Below the pieces are notes generated by a model. It worked only from the letters and a program-made list of their open reading frames with translations, searched no databases and had not been told where the DNA came from. This document shows, in pieces, positions 39,215-49,147 of a DNA stretch of 52,499 bases. Each line of letters opens with the position of its first letter. The first letter of the stretch is position 1. Made by a program: the position numbers and the translations under genes. The stretch comes from Microcaldota archaeon (GTDB taxonomy: Archaea; Micrarchaeota; Micrarchaeia; Micrarchaeales; CABMGC01): the NCBI GenBank assembly GCA_027334165.1, contig DAHWXM010000010.1, forward strand, positions 1 to 52,499. The letters run 5' to 3'.

Positions 39215-41343
39215 TGAAAGCAGTAACATTCACATTGGATGCCCTCTTCGCTATAGTGATAGCCTCGATAGGGGTGTCAATGCTGCTTTTCTTCCATTCG
39301 TACTCACCAACGCCATTCATAATCAGCTCCGGCCATGCCGGTCAGACGCTCCTCGCGCTTACCGCAGAGAACATTTCCTCTCTGGCAAATCCGAATGGAA
39401 CGAACACCGCCTCCGCAATCATGAGTCAAAATTATGGTTCAGGGGAGACATGGACGCAATACATGTCAGACTCCAGCCGGTCCGGAAGCAATGCGCACGG
39501 CCCGTCAAAAGCATTTGTGTCCGAAATCATTTCTGTCGGAAACACGGTGACCACCGGCATCGTTGCCGAATACGGTGACATATTCTTCGGGGCAGGCTCC
39601 GATCTTTACGCGGTTAACGCATCCGGCAGAATTCTTTGGATAAAACCGATGGGCTCTTCGATATCCACAACTCCTGCCGTGTACGATGGCAAGGTGATAG
39701 TGTGGAACTCCCCAAATGTAACTGCGATAAATGCGTACAATGGCTCGATCAGCTGGACAACCAACGCGCTGTCCGCCACACTACCGTCAACTCCCATCTC
39801 CGTGTACGATGGCGAGCTCATACTCGGCGCCCAGAATCAGAACATATACACTATGGATTCGAATAATGGAACAATAACCTCAACAACTCCACTCGCAAGC
39901 GGGTTTCCAATATCAATTGCGGTGGCTGACGGTTCGATAGCTGCGATGGGCTCTGTTAGGGATCTTTACCTTTTCACCAACATAAATTCAGTAACAACAC
40001 AGGCACAGTTTTTTGGGTCGTACCAGACCGCTAAGACATCCGGTGTTGCTGCGGAGGGAAAGATACTGCTCTATGGAGATGGAGTAGTGGCCAACGAGTC
40101 GTACATAAACGGCACAAAGCTGTACTCGTATGCGTCACCATCCCAGGTTGTCGGAGTGGCATACTCTGCCCCATACGCGGCGTATCAGGGGTCCAACAGC
40201 ATTTCCGTCCTGTCCTCTTCGGGAAGCACTCAATGGGAGACGTCTGTGCCTTCGGCATTTGGATCTGCCCCATCCACTGCCAACCCTGTCATAGGGGGTG
40301 GCAACATCTATACCGTATGGTCTAACGGGCACATACTTGCGCAGAATATCTCGTCAAGCGCAACTGCATGGTCTACGCGGATACCGTACTCTGGCTTGAA
40401 TCCAAATCTGACCCTCGCATACGGCAGGCTGTACGCAGCCGCAGGCAACACAATAATTGTGTATGGGGCATGCAATGTAAATCCTTCAGAGTCTCTCCTT
40501 TCCTCTGCCGTATCCTCTTATCTGTACGGAGATGGCGGGTGCGGTGACTATCTGCTTAACAGCGTGGCGCCAATGAACAACTACAGCGTGTTTTACGGCC
40601 AGGCACTGCTCCCAGTTGGCAGGCTAGCAAACTTCAACGGAAAGAACAGTTATGCGGTATCCGGTGGCAACTACTCGGCACCTGGGGGATTGACCATAAG
40701 TGCATGGGTATATCCGAAAGCTTACACCGGGAAGTCACAATTTGCAATAGACAGCAATCCACAAGGCCTGTGGAGAATCGGCTTCAACAGCACTAATTCC
40801 ATCGTTTTGAATCCCGGCACGGCAAGCAATGTCACGCTGTCTAACACGATTGCGTTCGACAAGTGGCAATCCATAATAATCTCTGCGGGAAACTTTGGAT
40901 CCAATGTCATATATTCCGTTTACTTGAACGGAGTCAATGTCAGCTCCGGCATAATATCCGGCGGAAACATCGATGGTATAAATAACCTGACGTTCAGCAG
41001 CATAAACTATCCGTTCAACGGGTCCATGGCAAATGTCCAGATATACAACTACCTAATAACGCCACACGAAGCCCAAATGCTCTACAGGAACGGCATCCAG
41101 GGCTCATCGTTATCCAATCTAAACCTCATGTCGTGGTATCCTTTGGATGGCAGCTTCAACGACTTCGGCCCAAAATCAAATGCCGCATACCCTTTTAACG
41201 TTTCATACTCACAGATGAACTACACACCTGTCAGCATGCAAAATGCATTCGAGATATCAAAGGCCGGGGAGGTCGTGCCGGTCGAGAATTTCACATCCGG
41301 CTCAGAGAACACATATTCGATAGGGGTGTACGCATGGAGATGA
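39211..41343 (+). CDS. Pilin-like surface protein with PQQ-type beta-propeller and LamG domain
   Basis: 710 residues. The N-terminal helix is in MKAVTFTLDALFAIVIASIG. Residues about 105-420 hold repeated blades such as YGDIFFGAGSDLYAVNASGR and VYDGKVIVWNSPNVTAINAY, each with the A-x-D/N-x-x-x-G-x-x-x-W pattern of PQQ-like/outer-membrane BamB propellers. Residues about 470-640 form a LamG domain (LANFNGKNSYAVSGG to NGSMANVQIYNYL), then a WYPLDGSFND linker. The start overlaps the previous stop. A propeller and a lectin-like domain on one pilin-like anchor suggest a scaffold for binding extracellular partners. Confidence 0.82.
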   Translation: MMKAVTFTLDALFAIVIASIGVSMLLFFHSYSPTPFIISSGHAGQTLLALTAENISSLANPNGTNTASAIMSQNYGSGETWTQYMSDSSRSGSNAHGPSKAFVSEIISVGNTVTTGIVAEYGDIFFGAGSDLYAVNASGRILWIKPMGSSISTTPAVYDGKVIVWNSPNVTAINAYNGSISWTTNALSATLPSTPISVYDGELILGAQNQNIYTMDSNNGTITSTTPLASGFPISIAVADGSIAAMGSVRDLYLFTNINSVTTQAQFFGSYQTAKTSGVAAEGKILLYGDGVVANESYINGTKLYSYASPSQVVGVAYSAPYAAYQGSNSISVLSSSGSTQWETSVPSAFGSAPSTANPVIGGGNIYTVWSNGHILAQNISSSATAWSTRIPYSGLNPNLTLAYGRLYAAAGNTIIVYGACNVNPSESLLSSAVSSYLYGDGGCGDYLLNSVAPMNNYSVFYGQALLPVGRLANFNGKNSYAVSGGNYSAPGGLTISAWVYPKAYTGKSQFAIDSNPQGLWRIGFNSTNSIVLNPGTASNVTLSNTIAFDKWQSIIISAGNFGSNVIYSVYLNGVNVSSGIISGGNIDGINNLTFSSINYPFNGSMANVQIYNYLITPHEAQMLYRNGIQGSSLSNLNLMSWYPLDGSFNDFGPKSNAAYPFNVSYSQMNYTPVSMQNAFEISKAGEVVPVENFTSGSENTYSIGVYAWR

Positions 41344-43988
41344 CTCGCATGGAAAGATTCGGAAACTCAAAAGCCCAGTTCATGACACTCATACTGCTGA
41401 TACTATTCATACTCATGCTTTCGATACTTATGGTGTTTGTCGTAGAGGAGGTGAACTACCAGAACATAGCGCAGAACATCGCGCTGTCAAGTACAAGCAT
41501 AAATTACGGAAAGATTCTGTCGCCAGAACTGACCACTCTGCTCTACGCAAGTTCGGAAAGGGCACTTTCCGCTCTATCCGCATTGCAGTTGGATCCTCAC
41601 GTGCGCGGGAGCACCTTTGTCTCAAACCTGCCTCTGTTCATGGAGGGACTCATATACAACGGATCTGTCGCAGGCCTCTCCGGCACATCTGCACAGAGCC
41701 AGTTCCTGTCCTCCCAAATGGGCAACATGACGCTAATAAAATACGACAAGGCGCTCGCCGCCCTTGTCAACTCAAGCTTTCGCGTAACCAGTGTAAACCA
41801 AACGGGACTCAGGGTGTCCCAGCTGTCGGGTTCATCCTTAGCAGTTTCTGTCACCTATAACATCGTATTGAATGCTACTGGAAGCATATACTCGTATCAC
41901 ATACTGGTAAATATAACCGTGCCGCTGAATGGCACGCAGGACCTGCTGTATGCAAGCCAGGGTCAACTGCGAACAATGGAATTCGGCAGCCTCGCGCCAG
42001 CGACCCCCATGTTCGGGTACGCGCTATCCGGAAATTCTACCGGAATGACATACGGCACCGTATTTTCGGTACCGTCTGGAATCACGTGCTCATCCGGGTC
42101 GCTTCCGCTTTCTAATTACCTGCCATCGCAATTCAGTACCGCCCCAACGAACAAGTCAATAATACTCGTTACCCCGGATGCAACAAAGATAACAAATTCG
42201 ACGTGCGACATAGCCGGATGGTTCGGAGGACTGATGACTTACAATGTCATAAACGCACCTAACATACCATATCTCATATACAGCAGCGGTACAGGCTACC
42301 TAAACTACTTTACCACAGGCCAGAAGATTCTCTTGTATGGGCCTCTTCTAGCGGCTATGAACGAAACGGCGTTAAGATCGGAAGTTATGAACGGCGAGTA
42401 TTTCACGTCGCCGTTTGCTTCGTCATACTCGCATCACGCCGCAGGTTATTTATCAAATTCATCCCCGTATGGTATGTTTACCTTCTCTAATGTCAACCGA
42501 CAAGCCGCCAATTTCAACGGACAGGGCAGCAACATCTCCGGCAGTGGAACATACGCCTTTCCTATATCCAATACACAATGGATACGACCAGTCAATTATG
42601 GGACAAGCGGTTTTCAGGTCATAACAGAATTTGACGGCGCCGGAAGTCTAGGGGGTGCATATCAATTCGCACTGTCATCTACCGGCCATGTAATACTATG
42701 GAATGGCAATACGAATCTCGTAAGCAACTTAATTGCTCCTATTGATTCGTGGAGCTTTGTGGGGTACACTCTCAATTCCACTTATGTGACTATATATGTC
42801 AATGGCCAAAGCCAGAAGATCGCATCTGCAACTACCCCTACCACCTCTGCAGATACTTACTGGGTTGTAGGAACTCAAGGCGGTTATACGACCCGGTACT
42901 TCAACGGTTCGATGTCTAATGTGCAGGTATATAACCGCACTCTAACTAACGTACAGATGCAATCCCTGTATCACGAAGGAATCTCAGGAATTCCGCTCAG
43001 TTCATCCAATCTTATTGGATGGTGGCCATTGAACGGTAATGCAAATGACTATTCCGGAAATGGCTCAAATGTTATCCCAAAGAGCATCACATATTCATTG
43101 CTGCAGAACTACACCGGAGACAGCGTATTCGGTATCCAAACCTCAAACACCATGGCATTTTCAATTCCCGGGATAATGTCCTGCACAAACTCGCAGTACT
43201 GCGCGAACACGATGCTACCCCGCCTGACACTAGATTCGTTTCCACTCGAAGCTGGGGGGCAGGGCGCCAACGTGGCACAAATTCTCGGAACAACCGCGAC
43301 CACTTCGTACAGCAGCAATGCACGCATAACTGCCACGGTTCCGCAAATCGCAGGCACAAATACCATTTATACCGCTGCCATGTGGGTGTACGTGCCGTCA
43401 AGTTCGCCATCAAACATGCCTTTTTTCGGACTCGGTTCCTTTCAGGCATTGGAATTTTTCAGATCAGGGGTCGGTACCGTATCAAACCAAATCGGCCTCC
43501 ACCGATGTTCATCGGCAGACACGTGGGAGTCCGGTATTCCTGTAATGTCCTTGAACCGGTGGCATTTTGTGGCCATAAGCGTAAACCCTCCAAATTACTA
43601 TTTCCAATTGGACAATTACAGTTCTAACGTTACGAACTCGTACACATATACAAATAACGCATTGGTTGTTATAGGCACACAGACCGCGCAGTGCGATGGC
43701 TCCATTTTTCCTGGGAACATAACAAATGTACAGTTGTATAACACCTCATTATCGGAAACCACCCTTCACAAGTTGTTTGAAGAAGGAATGACAGGCAAAC
43801 CTGTACAGACACAAAATCTGGTTGGATGGTGGCCGCTAAACGGGAACGCGAACGACTATAGCGGAAATAATAACAATGGAGTTGCCTATAACGTGACGTA
43901 TCCATTCGCTTCCGGGAGCGTGCAGTCTAGTGTGGGTTCTACATATTCCGAAGCGCAAAACGAGCAGCAGGCCATCGGTTTTCCATGA
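41340..43988 (+). CDS. Pilin-like surface protein with two LamG domains
   Basis: About 882 residues. N-terminus MTRMERFGNSKAQFMTLILL with a long hydrophobic helix (LLILFILMLSILMVFVVEEV). The first 350 residues are an unassigned Ser/Thr/Asn-rich domain. LamG domains lie at about 395-570 and 650-840, each followed by GWWPLNGNANDYSG. The ATG at 41340 overlaps the previous stop (ATGA); an ATG at 41334 is also in frame. The last gene of the surface run. Its ending (YSEAQNEQQAIGFP) has no C-terminal anchor or sorting tag. Confidence 0.85.
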   Translation: MTRMERFGNSKAQFMTLILLILFILMLSILMVFVVEEVNYQNIAQNIALSSTSINYGKILSPELTTLLYASSERALSALSALQLDPHVRGSTFVSNLPLFMEGLIYNGSVAGLSGTSAQSQFLSSQMGNMTLIKYDKALAALVNSSFRVTSVNQTGLRVSQLSGSSLAVSVTYNIVLNATGSIYSYHILVNITVPLNGTQDLLYASQGQLRTMEFGSLAPATPMFGYALSGNSTGMTYGTVFSVPSGITCSSGSLPLSNYLPSQFSTAPTNKSIILVTPDATKITNSTCDIAGWFGGLMTYNVINAPNIPYLIYSSGTGYLNYFTTGQKILLYGPLLAAMNETALRSEVMNGEYFTSPFASSYSHHAAGYLSNSSPYGMFTFSNVNRQAANFNGQGSNISGSGTYAFPISNTQWIRPVNYGTSGFQVITEFDGAGSLGGAYQFALSSTGHVILWNGNTNLVSNLIAPIDSWSFVGYTLNSTYVTIYVNGQSQKIASATTPTTSADTYWVVGTQGGYTTRYFNGSMSNVQVYNRTLTNVQMQSLYHEGISGIPLSSSNLIGWWPLNGNANDYSGNGSNVIPKSITYSLLQNYTGDSVFGIQTSNTMAFSIPGIMSCTNSQYCANTMLPRLTLDSFPLEAGGQGANVAQILGTTATTSYSSNARITATVPQIAGTNTIYTAAMWVYVPSSSPSNMPFFGLGSFQALEFFRSGVGTVSNQIGLHRCSSADTWESGIPVMSLNRWHFVAISVNPPNYYFQLDNYSSNVTNSYTYTNNALVVIGTQTAQCDGSIFPGNITNVQLYNTSLSETTLHKLFEEGMTGKPVQTQNLVGWWPLNGNANDYSGNNNNGVAYNVTYPFASGSVQSSVGSTYSEAQNEQQAIGFP

Positions 43989-44027
43989 CTCCACGTCTGC
44001 GTGCAACTTCTAAAATCCCGTTAATGA

Positions 44028-44396
44028 TTATCTCAACGAGACAGGTTCTGCTTCCTTGCTTTCTTTTTCTATCGTCACAGCGGTGCCATAAGCCACGATC
44101 TCCGTCATCATCTGTCCTATCTCAGACGAGTCGAAACTCATGCCTATTATTGCATTGGCACCTTTGCCCTTCGCATCCTCCTCGAGTCGCTGCACCGCAT
44201 GCTGTCTCGCCTCTGAAAGCATCTGTGTGTACGCTCCTATCTCCCCTCCAACTATCGATTTGAGGCCGGCCATTATGTTGCCTCCAATCCCCCTGCTCCT
44301 GACTACGATGCCGTATGTGGCTCCGATGACCTTAGTCACTCTGTAGCCTGGCACATAATTCGTCGTCACCACTACGAGTCCGTCTGTTTTTTTCAT
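44028..44396 (-). CDS. UPF0145/YbjQ-family protein
   Basis: A 122-residue protein starting MKKTDGLVVVTTNYVPGYRV. GIVVRSRGIGGNIMAGLKSI and GGEIGAYTQMLSEARQHAVQ, then GANAIIGMSFDSSEIG, are diagnostic of the YbjQ family, which forms pentameric rings and has no firmly known function. It sits between the surface-protein genes and the secretion operon and reads with the latter, but a promoter-sized gap separates them, so a link is unclear. Confidence 0.9.
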   Translation of the reverse strand: MKKTDGLVVVTTNYVPGYRVTKVIGATYGIVVRSRGIGGNIMAGLKSIVGGEIGAYTQMLSEARQHAVQRLEEDAKGKGANAIIGMSFDSSEIGQMMTEIVAYGTAVTIEKESKEAEPVSLR

Positions 44397-44485
44397 GCAA
44401 ATCACTAAATATTTTCATTGCCGCAGACCGCAAACACTGGCACTATTCTGACTTCACAATCATTGTGCATGTTCGTGGGGCGAAT

Positions 44486-45478
44486 TCACACGGATCCTAT
44501 GCTGGAGAACAGTGCACCTATCACTGCGGCGACTACGAAAAAGATCACTATGCCGAGCACCACGAATGCCGGCGCGTATCGTATTCCGCGGAGCGGTGCC
44601 CCTGATGATATCGTGGCTATCGTGAACGAGCCGAATCCCGTGATTATTATGATGGCGACTATTGAGAAGTCGTAGTACATGCCTGGGGTTATCTGTGGTG
44701 GGCTGGGTTTGAGGAACGAGAGCCCTGCCGTAGGAAGTCCCCCGGGGTTCTGTGCGAGTATGCCTGCCCATACCTTATCCGTTATAGTAATCATCTGATA
44801 CGTGAGCCCGTAAAGCGCCGGCGCGGCCATGATTGCCGCGAAGGCAATGAATATCGTGTACATGAACAGCTGCCCGGAGATTTCCTTCTGTATCGTCTGC
44901 TGCGAGCGCGTATCCTTGGCTATCTGGTTGAGCAGATCTGTCAACGCACCCCCATACCGCACGGCCTCGAGTATAAGCCTTATACTATGCTGCAGGACGG
45001 TTGATCTGTACTTCCTTGAAAGGTTGTTAAGCGCATTCTGCATCGTTTCCCCGGAATAGAGCTGCTTGTTCATGGCCTCTACATCTGTCTTGAAGTAGCC
45101 GAACTCCGGCTTGCTTGCGAGTAGCATGGCCCTATCCAGAGATATCCCGCTCCTTATGTTGGCCGCTACCAGCTGGAGATAGTCCGGAAGAAGAGTCTCC
45201 ACGAAAGTCTTGCGCCTCTCTATCTGGAATTCGAGGATCACATAGAGCAGTATCTCATAGGCGGCTGCGCCAACGAATCCGAAGAACGCGGCAACTACAG
45301 CAGAAAACTTGAAGTACAGGAGAAGCACGAGCGGGATGGCTATGAAGATGGCAAAGCCTCCAAGAATGGCTATCCTGAAGAAGGCGTTCACCGTCATCTT
45401 TACTCCAGAAAGATCAAGCTCATCAGACACGTAAGTAACGATGCTTCTTGAAACGAGCCTCTCGAATGTTATTGCCAT
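44486..45478 (-). CDS. GspF/TadC-type membrane platform protein 2
   Basis: A 330-residue protein. Helix pairs near the N-terminus (FFRIAILGGFAIFIAIPLVL and AFFGFVGAAAYEILLYVILE) are followed by the cytoplasmic T2SF domain: RRKTFVETLLPDYLQLVAAN, IRSGISLDRAMLLAS and LTDLLNQIAKDTRSQQTIQK. Three or four more helices end the chain. T2SF proteins form the platform on which the secretion ATPase assembles pili. It is the last gene of the operon, ten bases after the first GspF-like gene; the pair recalls TadB/TadC. Confidence 0.88.
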   Translation of the reverse strand: MAITFERLVSRSIVTYVSDELDLSGVKMTVNAFFRIAILGGFAIFIAIPLVLLLYFKFSAVVAAFFGFVGAAAYEILLYVILEFQIERRKTFVETLLPDYLQLVAANIRSGISLDRAMLLASKPEFGYFKTDVEAMNKQLYSGETMQNALNNLSRKYRSTVLQHSIRLILEAVRYGGALTDLLNQIAKDTRSQQTIQKEISGQLFMYTIFIAFAAIMAAPALYGLTYQMITITDKVWAGILAQNPGGLPTAGLSFLKPSPPQITPGMYYDFSIVAIIIITGFGSFTIATISSGAPLRGIRYAPAFVVLGIVIFFVVAAVIGALFSSIGSV

Positions 45479-45487
45479 GACACACCA

Positions 45488-46627
45488 CTACATGCTGAAT
45501 ATTGGCCTTGAGTTCTTCATCACCATGATGAATATGAACTGCAGTATCGCTATGAATATTAGCACGAATATCAGGAAGCTGGTGGTGACGGTGAAGACGT
45601 TCACGAACGTGGTCAGTATCGTCAACACGGCAACTCCCATGCTCGGGAATATTATTCCGAAAAGCATGTAGAACATGGAGAGCGCGTTCAGCCTCTGACC
45701 ATATCTCCTGAGTTCTATCACTCTTTCCTGCATCACCTGGTCAACGACCTCCTGCAGCGCTTGGACAATGTCCGCCCCTTCCTTTATGCTCACGCTAGCC
45801 TGCAGCATTATCCTCTTGAAGGTTCTGGAGCTGCTCACGCTGCTTATCTCTTCCATCGCTTGGTCCATCGGCATGCCGAGCTGGATCAGGCTTATTATCT
45901 TCACGAACTCCTTGCTTGCCGCCCCGTATCCTGTCGATACTGCAGTCATCGCATTAAATAGCGGCACCCCGGATCGCAGGCTTATTATCATGTCCCTTGC
46001 TGCGAAAAGTATGCCTCTTTCTATCTCCTTCCCCTCGGATTTTGCCTTGGCGAACGGGTATCCGAGAAACTGCCTGAAAAGCGCATTGTACGCTCCGTAT
46101 GCGATTACGGCTCCGAGGACCAATGCTATGGGTATGGGATTCGATACTCTTATCGCAAGTATTTGGTCGAATATGATCACCGTGATGGCACCTATCACAA
46201 TGGCCAGTATGATCGCATTCGTTATCATCTTCTTGACAAACTTCTCCGGCCCGCCCTTTATGCCTTGATCCCTTAGCGTTATGTCCAAGTTCTTCTGCTT
46301 TGCAACTATCTTGTCAACGTACAGTTGAAATTTTGTGACCTTCCCTTGCTCCTGCCTGCTCTCCGTACGCGCCGCCTGTTGGGAAGCCTGCGGAGTCGCT
46401 GGCTGTACTTGCGGGGGCTGCTGCGTGGGCACCTGCGCGCCGAGATACGGCTGGCTACCTGCGTTTGGATACTGGCCTGCGGGTGCCTGTTGCGCCGCCG
46501 CAACTGACGGCTGCATGGGCGCATTTGGCGCACCCTTGGCATATATGGGCTTCGACTTAATCTTGAAGAACAGGAACTTGAACGGCTTTGTAAAGCCTAC
46601 TATGTTTGTATCGTCTTTCGCGTCCAT
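45488..46627 (-). CDS. GspF/TadB-type membrane platform protein 1 with Pro/Gln-rich N-terminus
   Basis: 379 residues. The first 95 are low-complexity Pro, Gln and Ala, with NAGSQPYLGAQVPTQQPPQV as an example, probably disordered in the cytoplasm. The T2SF domain follows: ILFAARDMIISLRSGVPLFN, SLIQLGMPMDQAMEEISS and SVSIKEGADIVQALQEVVDQ. Membrane helices flank it, with a C-terminal pair (FVNVFTVTTSFLIFVLIFIA). Together with the next gene it would form a heteromeric platform for pilus assembly. Confidence 0.88.
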   Translation of the reverse strand: MDAKDDTNIVGFTKPFKFLFFKIKSKPIYAKGAPNAPMQPSVAAAQQAPAGQYPNAGSQPYLGAQVPTQQPPQVQPATPQASQQAARTESRQEQGKVTKFQLYVDKIVAKQKNLDITLRDQGIKGGPEKFVKKMITNAIILAIVIGAITVIIFDQILAIRVSNPIPIALVLGAVIAYGAYNALFRQFLGYPFAKAKSEGKEIERGILFAARDMIISLRSGVPLFNAMTAVSTGYGAASKEFVKIISLIQLGMPMDQAMEEISSVSSSRTFKRIMLQASVSIKEGADIVQALQEVVDQVMQERVIELRRYGQRLNALSMFYMLFGIIFPSMGVAVLTILTTFVNVFTVTTSFLIFVLIFIAILQFIFIMVMKNSRPIFSM

Positions 46628-46632
46628 GTTTG

Positions 46633-47613
46633 CTAATACCCCCTTGTCCTACCGAGCTTCTCCAGCACGGCGCTGAGCCTCTGGTCCCTAAGGGCCTCAA
46701 GCTCGGTCTGGGATCCCAAGGCCACCCGATTTCGCATGAGCTTTCGCTTCAGCCCCACCACTTCTTCGACTATGACTCTCATCTGCTCCTTATTAAATAT
46801 GTTACTGTCAAGCCCGAGTCCTATCTTCTCAAGCTCGTCTATCTGCTCCGGTACCGAGAGATTGAGCAGCACCAGATCCTCCTCATTCTTCCAGCTTATG
46901 TGCGAGACCAGCTGGTCCCTAAGCCAGCTGCCCTTTGAGGCGATCTCTCCAAGTTCCTCCGCTGCACCCTTCATCTCGCTCTCGAATTGGGCCCCGCGCG
47001 GTGCTTGTGGCTGCACCTGTTGCGGCTTTTCCTGTTCCGGTTGTGGGGCCCGCTTCGGGATCTCTGTCGGCCGTACTGGTTTCCCGACCTCTGCTTTCTT
47101 CCCCGCAGCCGGAGCGGGCTTCTCTTCGACCTTGCTAACTGTTGGAGGCACACGGGCCACTTTCTCCTTCTCCTTTGCTGCCTGCCTCGCCCTCTCCTTC
47201 TCTTCGCGCACTTTCAGTGCAGCTTCGCGTCTCGCCTGCCTGGCTTTTCTTACACTTCCGAAGTATCCAGAGACAGCATCGCTCATGTCCTCTATGTCTG
47301 TGCCTATTGCGGCAGCGATGCCTCCCTTCCTGCTCTTCTCGACACGTTTTGATATCCATGCTATGTCTGCAACGCGTATCGGCCCTGCTAGTTTCTGCGC
47401 AAAGCGCTGCTCGTCCATAGGGTTGTATGGGGACGTCTGCCCTGCGGAATTCATGGCCGCGATGGCCTCATCGTAAGTGTACTTCTTTACCTGGATGCTC
47501 TCCGCGAATATGTCGCGCATGCTGAGCGTTATCACTCCTTCGGGCTGCAGGCCCTCCGAATCTATCTGGCTGACAGCGTTCACCGCTTCCTGGTAATTAT
47601 CGGGCTCATCCAT
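46633..47613 (-). CDS. Charged linker protein of the pilus operon (326 aa)
   Basis: No membrane helix. An N-terminal 105-residue alpha-helical part is followed by a long highly charged Arg/Glu/Lys helix (RKARQARREAALKVREEKER), a Pro-rich hinge (PKRAPQPEQEKPQQVQPQAP) and a C-terminal helical domain (LVLLNLSVPEQIDELEKIGL). The layout suggests a cytoplasmic tether joining two partners, perhaps the ATPase and platform. It lies between their genes with 5-11 base gaps. I do not recognise the family. Confidence 0.7.
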   Translation of the reverse strand: MDEPDNYQEAVNAVSQIDSEGLQPEGVITLSMRDIFAESIQVKKYTYDEAIAAMNSAGQTSPYNPMDEQRFAQKLAGPIRVADIAWISKRVEKSRKGGIAAAIGTDIEDMSDAVSGYFGSVRKARQARREAALKVREEKERARQAAKEKEKVARVPPTVSKVEEKPAPAAGKKAEVGKPVRPTEIPKRAPQPEQEKPQQVQPQAPRGAQFESEMKGAAEELGEIASKGSWLRDQLVSHISWKNEEDLVLLNLSVPEQIDELEKIGLGLDSNIFNKEQMRVIVEEVVGLKRKLMRNRVALGSQTELEALRDQRLSAVLEKLGRTRGY

Positions 47614-47624
47614 TCAGACCATGC

Positions 47625-49139
47625 CTATCCGAACATCCCTTTCGAAAACTGCACCTTCTCTTTTGCTGCGCTCAAAACTTTCTCCTGATCTCTGTAGTAA
47701 CTGGCTACCACGTATCCCGCTTCGTCCACCAGGAGCACTTTGTTGTCCACCATCCATTTAAGTATGACGCCCTTGTCCGCTATGTCTTGCGCTATCTCTG
47801 TCCTGGTGTACCCACTGTAAAGTCCGATCGTATCGGCCAGCCTTGTCATGTCCCCTATCTTTATGAAGGTGTCACTCTTTATATCCCATCTCTGTATCAC
47901 AGAAACATCGCCGCTCGCGAGCATCTCCCCGAATTCAAGCATCCTCCTTATGCCCAGCCTCCTATGCCTGAACAGGTTAACTATGCCTCCAAGCGCGTTC
48001 AGTATGAGTTTTGATATGTCTATCGGAGGGTTGCTCATTCTCACTATCGTGTTGCTTGCATTGTCAGCGTGAAGCGTACCGTAAACGGCGTGCCCTGTGT
48101 GTATTGCCTCGAAGAGCGTCTGCGCGTCTTCCTTGGTCCTTATCTCTCCGACCAACAGGATATCCGGCCTCTGCCTTAGTGCGTTGATCATAAGGTCGTA
48201 GAGCGTGACCTCCCCCTTTCCTTCGGGGTTCGGCTGTCTCGTGAGCATCGGCAGCCACTGCAGGAAGTCTGGCAGCGTGAGTTCTCTCGTTTCCTCTACC
48301 GATATCACCCTGCGGTTTGCAGGCATGAAGATGCCCAGTGCGTTAAGAAAGCTCGTCTTCCCGCTAGCCGTACCCCCTGATATGAGCAGGCTTATCTCAT
48401 TCTGCACGCACAGCCACATTAGCGCTGCTGTGTCCTGTGAGATCGTTTTGTTTGCAAGCAGCGCCACCATTGACCACGGGTTCTTTGAGAATTTTCTTAT
48501 GGTTATAGTGTTGCCCCCCTGGGATATCGGGTAAAGCGTTGCGTTGACTCTGGAGCCGTCAAGCAGCTCCGCGTCCATGAGTGGATTTAGGTTCGAGATC
48601 TGTCTGCCAACCTTTCTTCCTATCTGTTCAGCGTAGTCGTATATCTCCTCTTCGTTCCTAAGGAATATGTTTGTCTTGCACCATCCGTACTCCCTATGGA
48701 ATACCCAGATGTTATCCCTCGCCCCGTTGATGGCGACTTCCTCAAGCCCCTCGTCAGCAAGCGGTACCTCCAATTCCCCGAGTCCTAGCAGCATGTTGAT
48801 TATGAATGCCACGAGCATCTTTCTGACTTCTTCCGTGGTGCCTGGAAGGTACTTGTTGATCACAAGATTCGACGCTTCGGTATACTTCCCTATCAATTCC
48901 GATTCGTAAGCTTTGTCGTCAACCCTTGACGGGTCTATTGGCACTATGGACAGCAGTTCCGGCCGCAGAGAGGTGAGCAGTACCTTAGTCGCATCGCCTA
49001 TGCCCTGCACGCTGACCTCATACTCCTTTACAAAGTCCCCTCTGTCCAGTATGCGAACGTTGGCTACCAGCCCTTTCGCGTTAAGTTTGTATGAGGTAAT
49101 CTCTGTTGTGTTGTCCGTGTTCGGAACAGCCAAATCCAC
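47625..49139 (-). CDS. Type II/IV secretion and archaeal pilus ATPase (GspE/TadA/VirB11 class)
   Basis: 504 residues. The N-terminal domain precedes an ATPase with Walker A SGGTASGKTSFLNALG, Asp box VISVEETRELTLP, Walker B DILLVGEIRTKEDAQTLFEA, and His box HTGHAVYGTLHAD. This is a hexameric motor of the archaeal pilus family. No zinc-binding Cys tetrad is evident. Ordered with two GspF proteins, as in Tad and archaeal adhesion-pilus operons. The C-terminus adds about 90 residues after the motor, ending in a helical tail. Confidence 0.93.
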   Translation of the reverse strand: MDLAVPNTDNTTEITSYKLNAKGLVANVRILDRGDFVKEYEVSVQGIGDATKVLLTSLRPELLSIVPIDPSRVDDKAYESELIGKYTEASNLVINKYLPGTTEEVRKMLVAFIINMLLGLGELEVPLADEGLEEVAINGARDNIWVFHREYGWCKTNIFLRNEEEIYDYAEQIGRKVGRQISNLNPLMDAELLDGSRVNATLYPISQGGNTITIRKFSKNPWSMVALLANKTISQDTAALMWLCVQNEISLLISGGTASGKTSFLNALGIFMPANRRVISVEETRELTLPDFLQWLPMLTRQPNPEGKGEVTLYDLMINALRQRPDILLVGEIRTKEDAQTLFEAIHTGHAVYGTLHADNASNTIVRMSNPPIDISKLILNALGGIVNLFRHRRLGIRRMLEFGEMLASGDVSVIQRWDIKSDTFIKIGDMTRLADTIGLYSGYTRTEIAQDIADKGVILKWMVDNKVLLVDEAGYVVASYYRDQEKVLSAAKEKVQFSKGMFG

Positions 49140-49147
49140 ACCAAATG

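Noticed and set aside
35349-43988. CRISPR array or tandem DNA repeat in the LamG region
   Set aside because: The repetition is at protein level with variable spacing and diverged codons; no regular short repeats with spacers occur.
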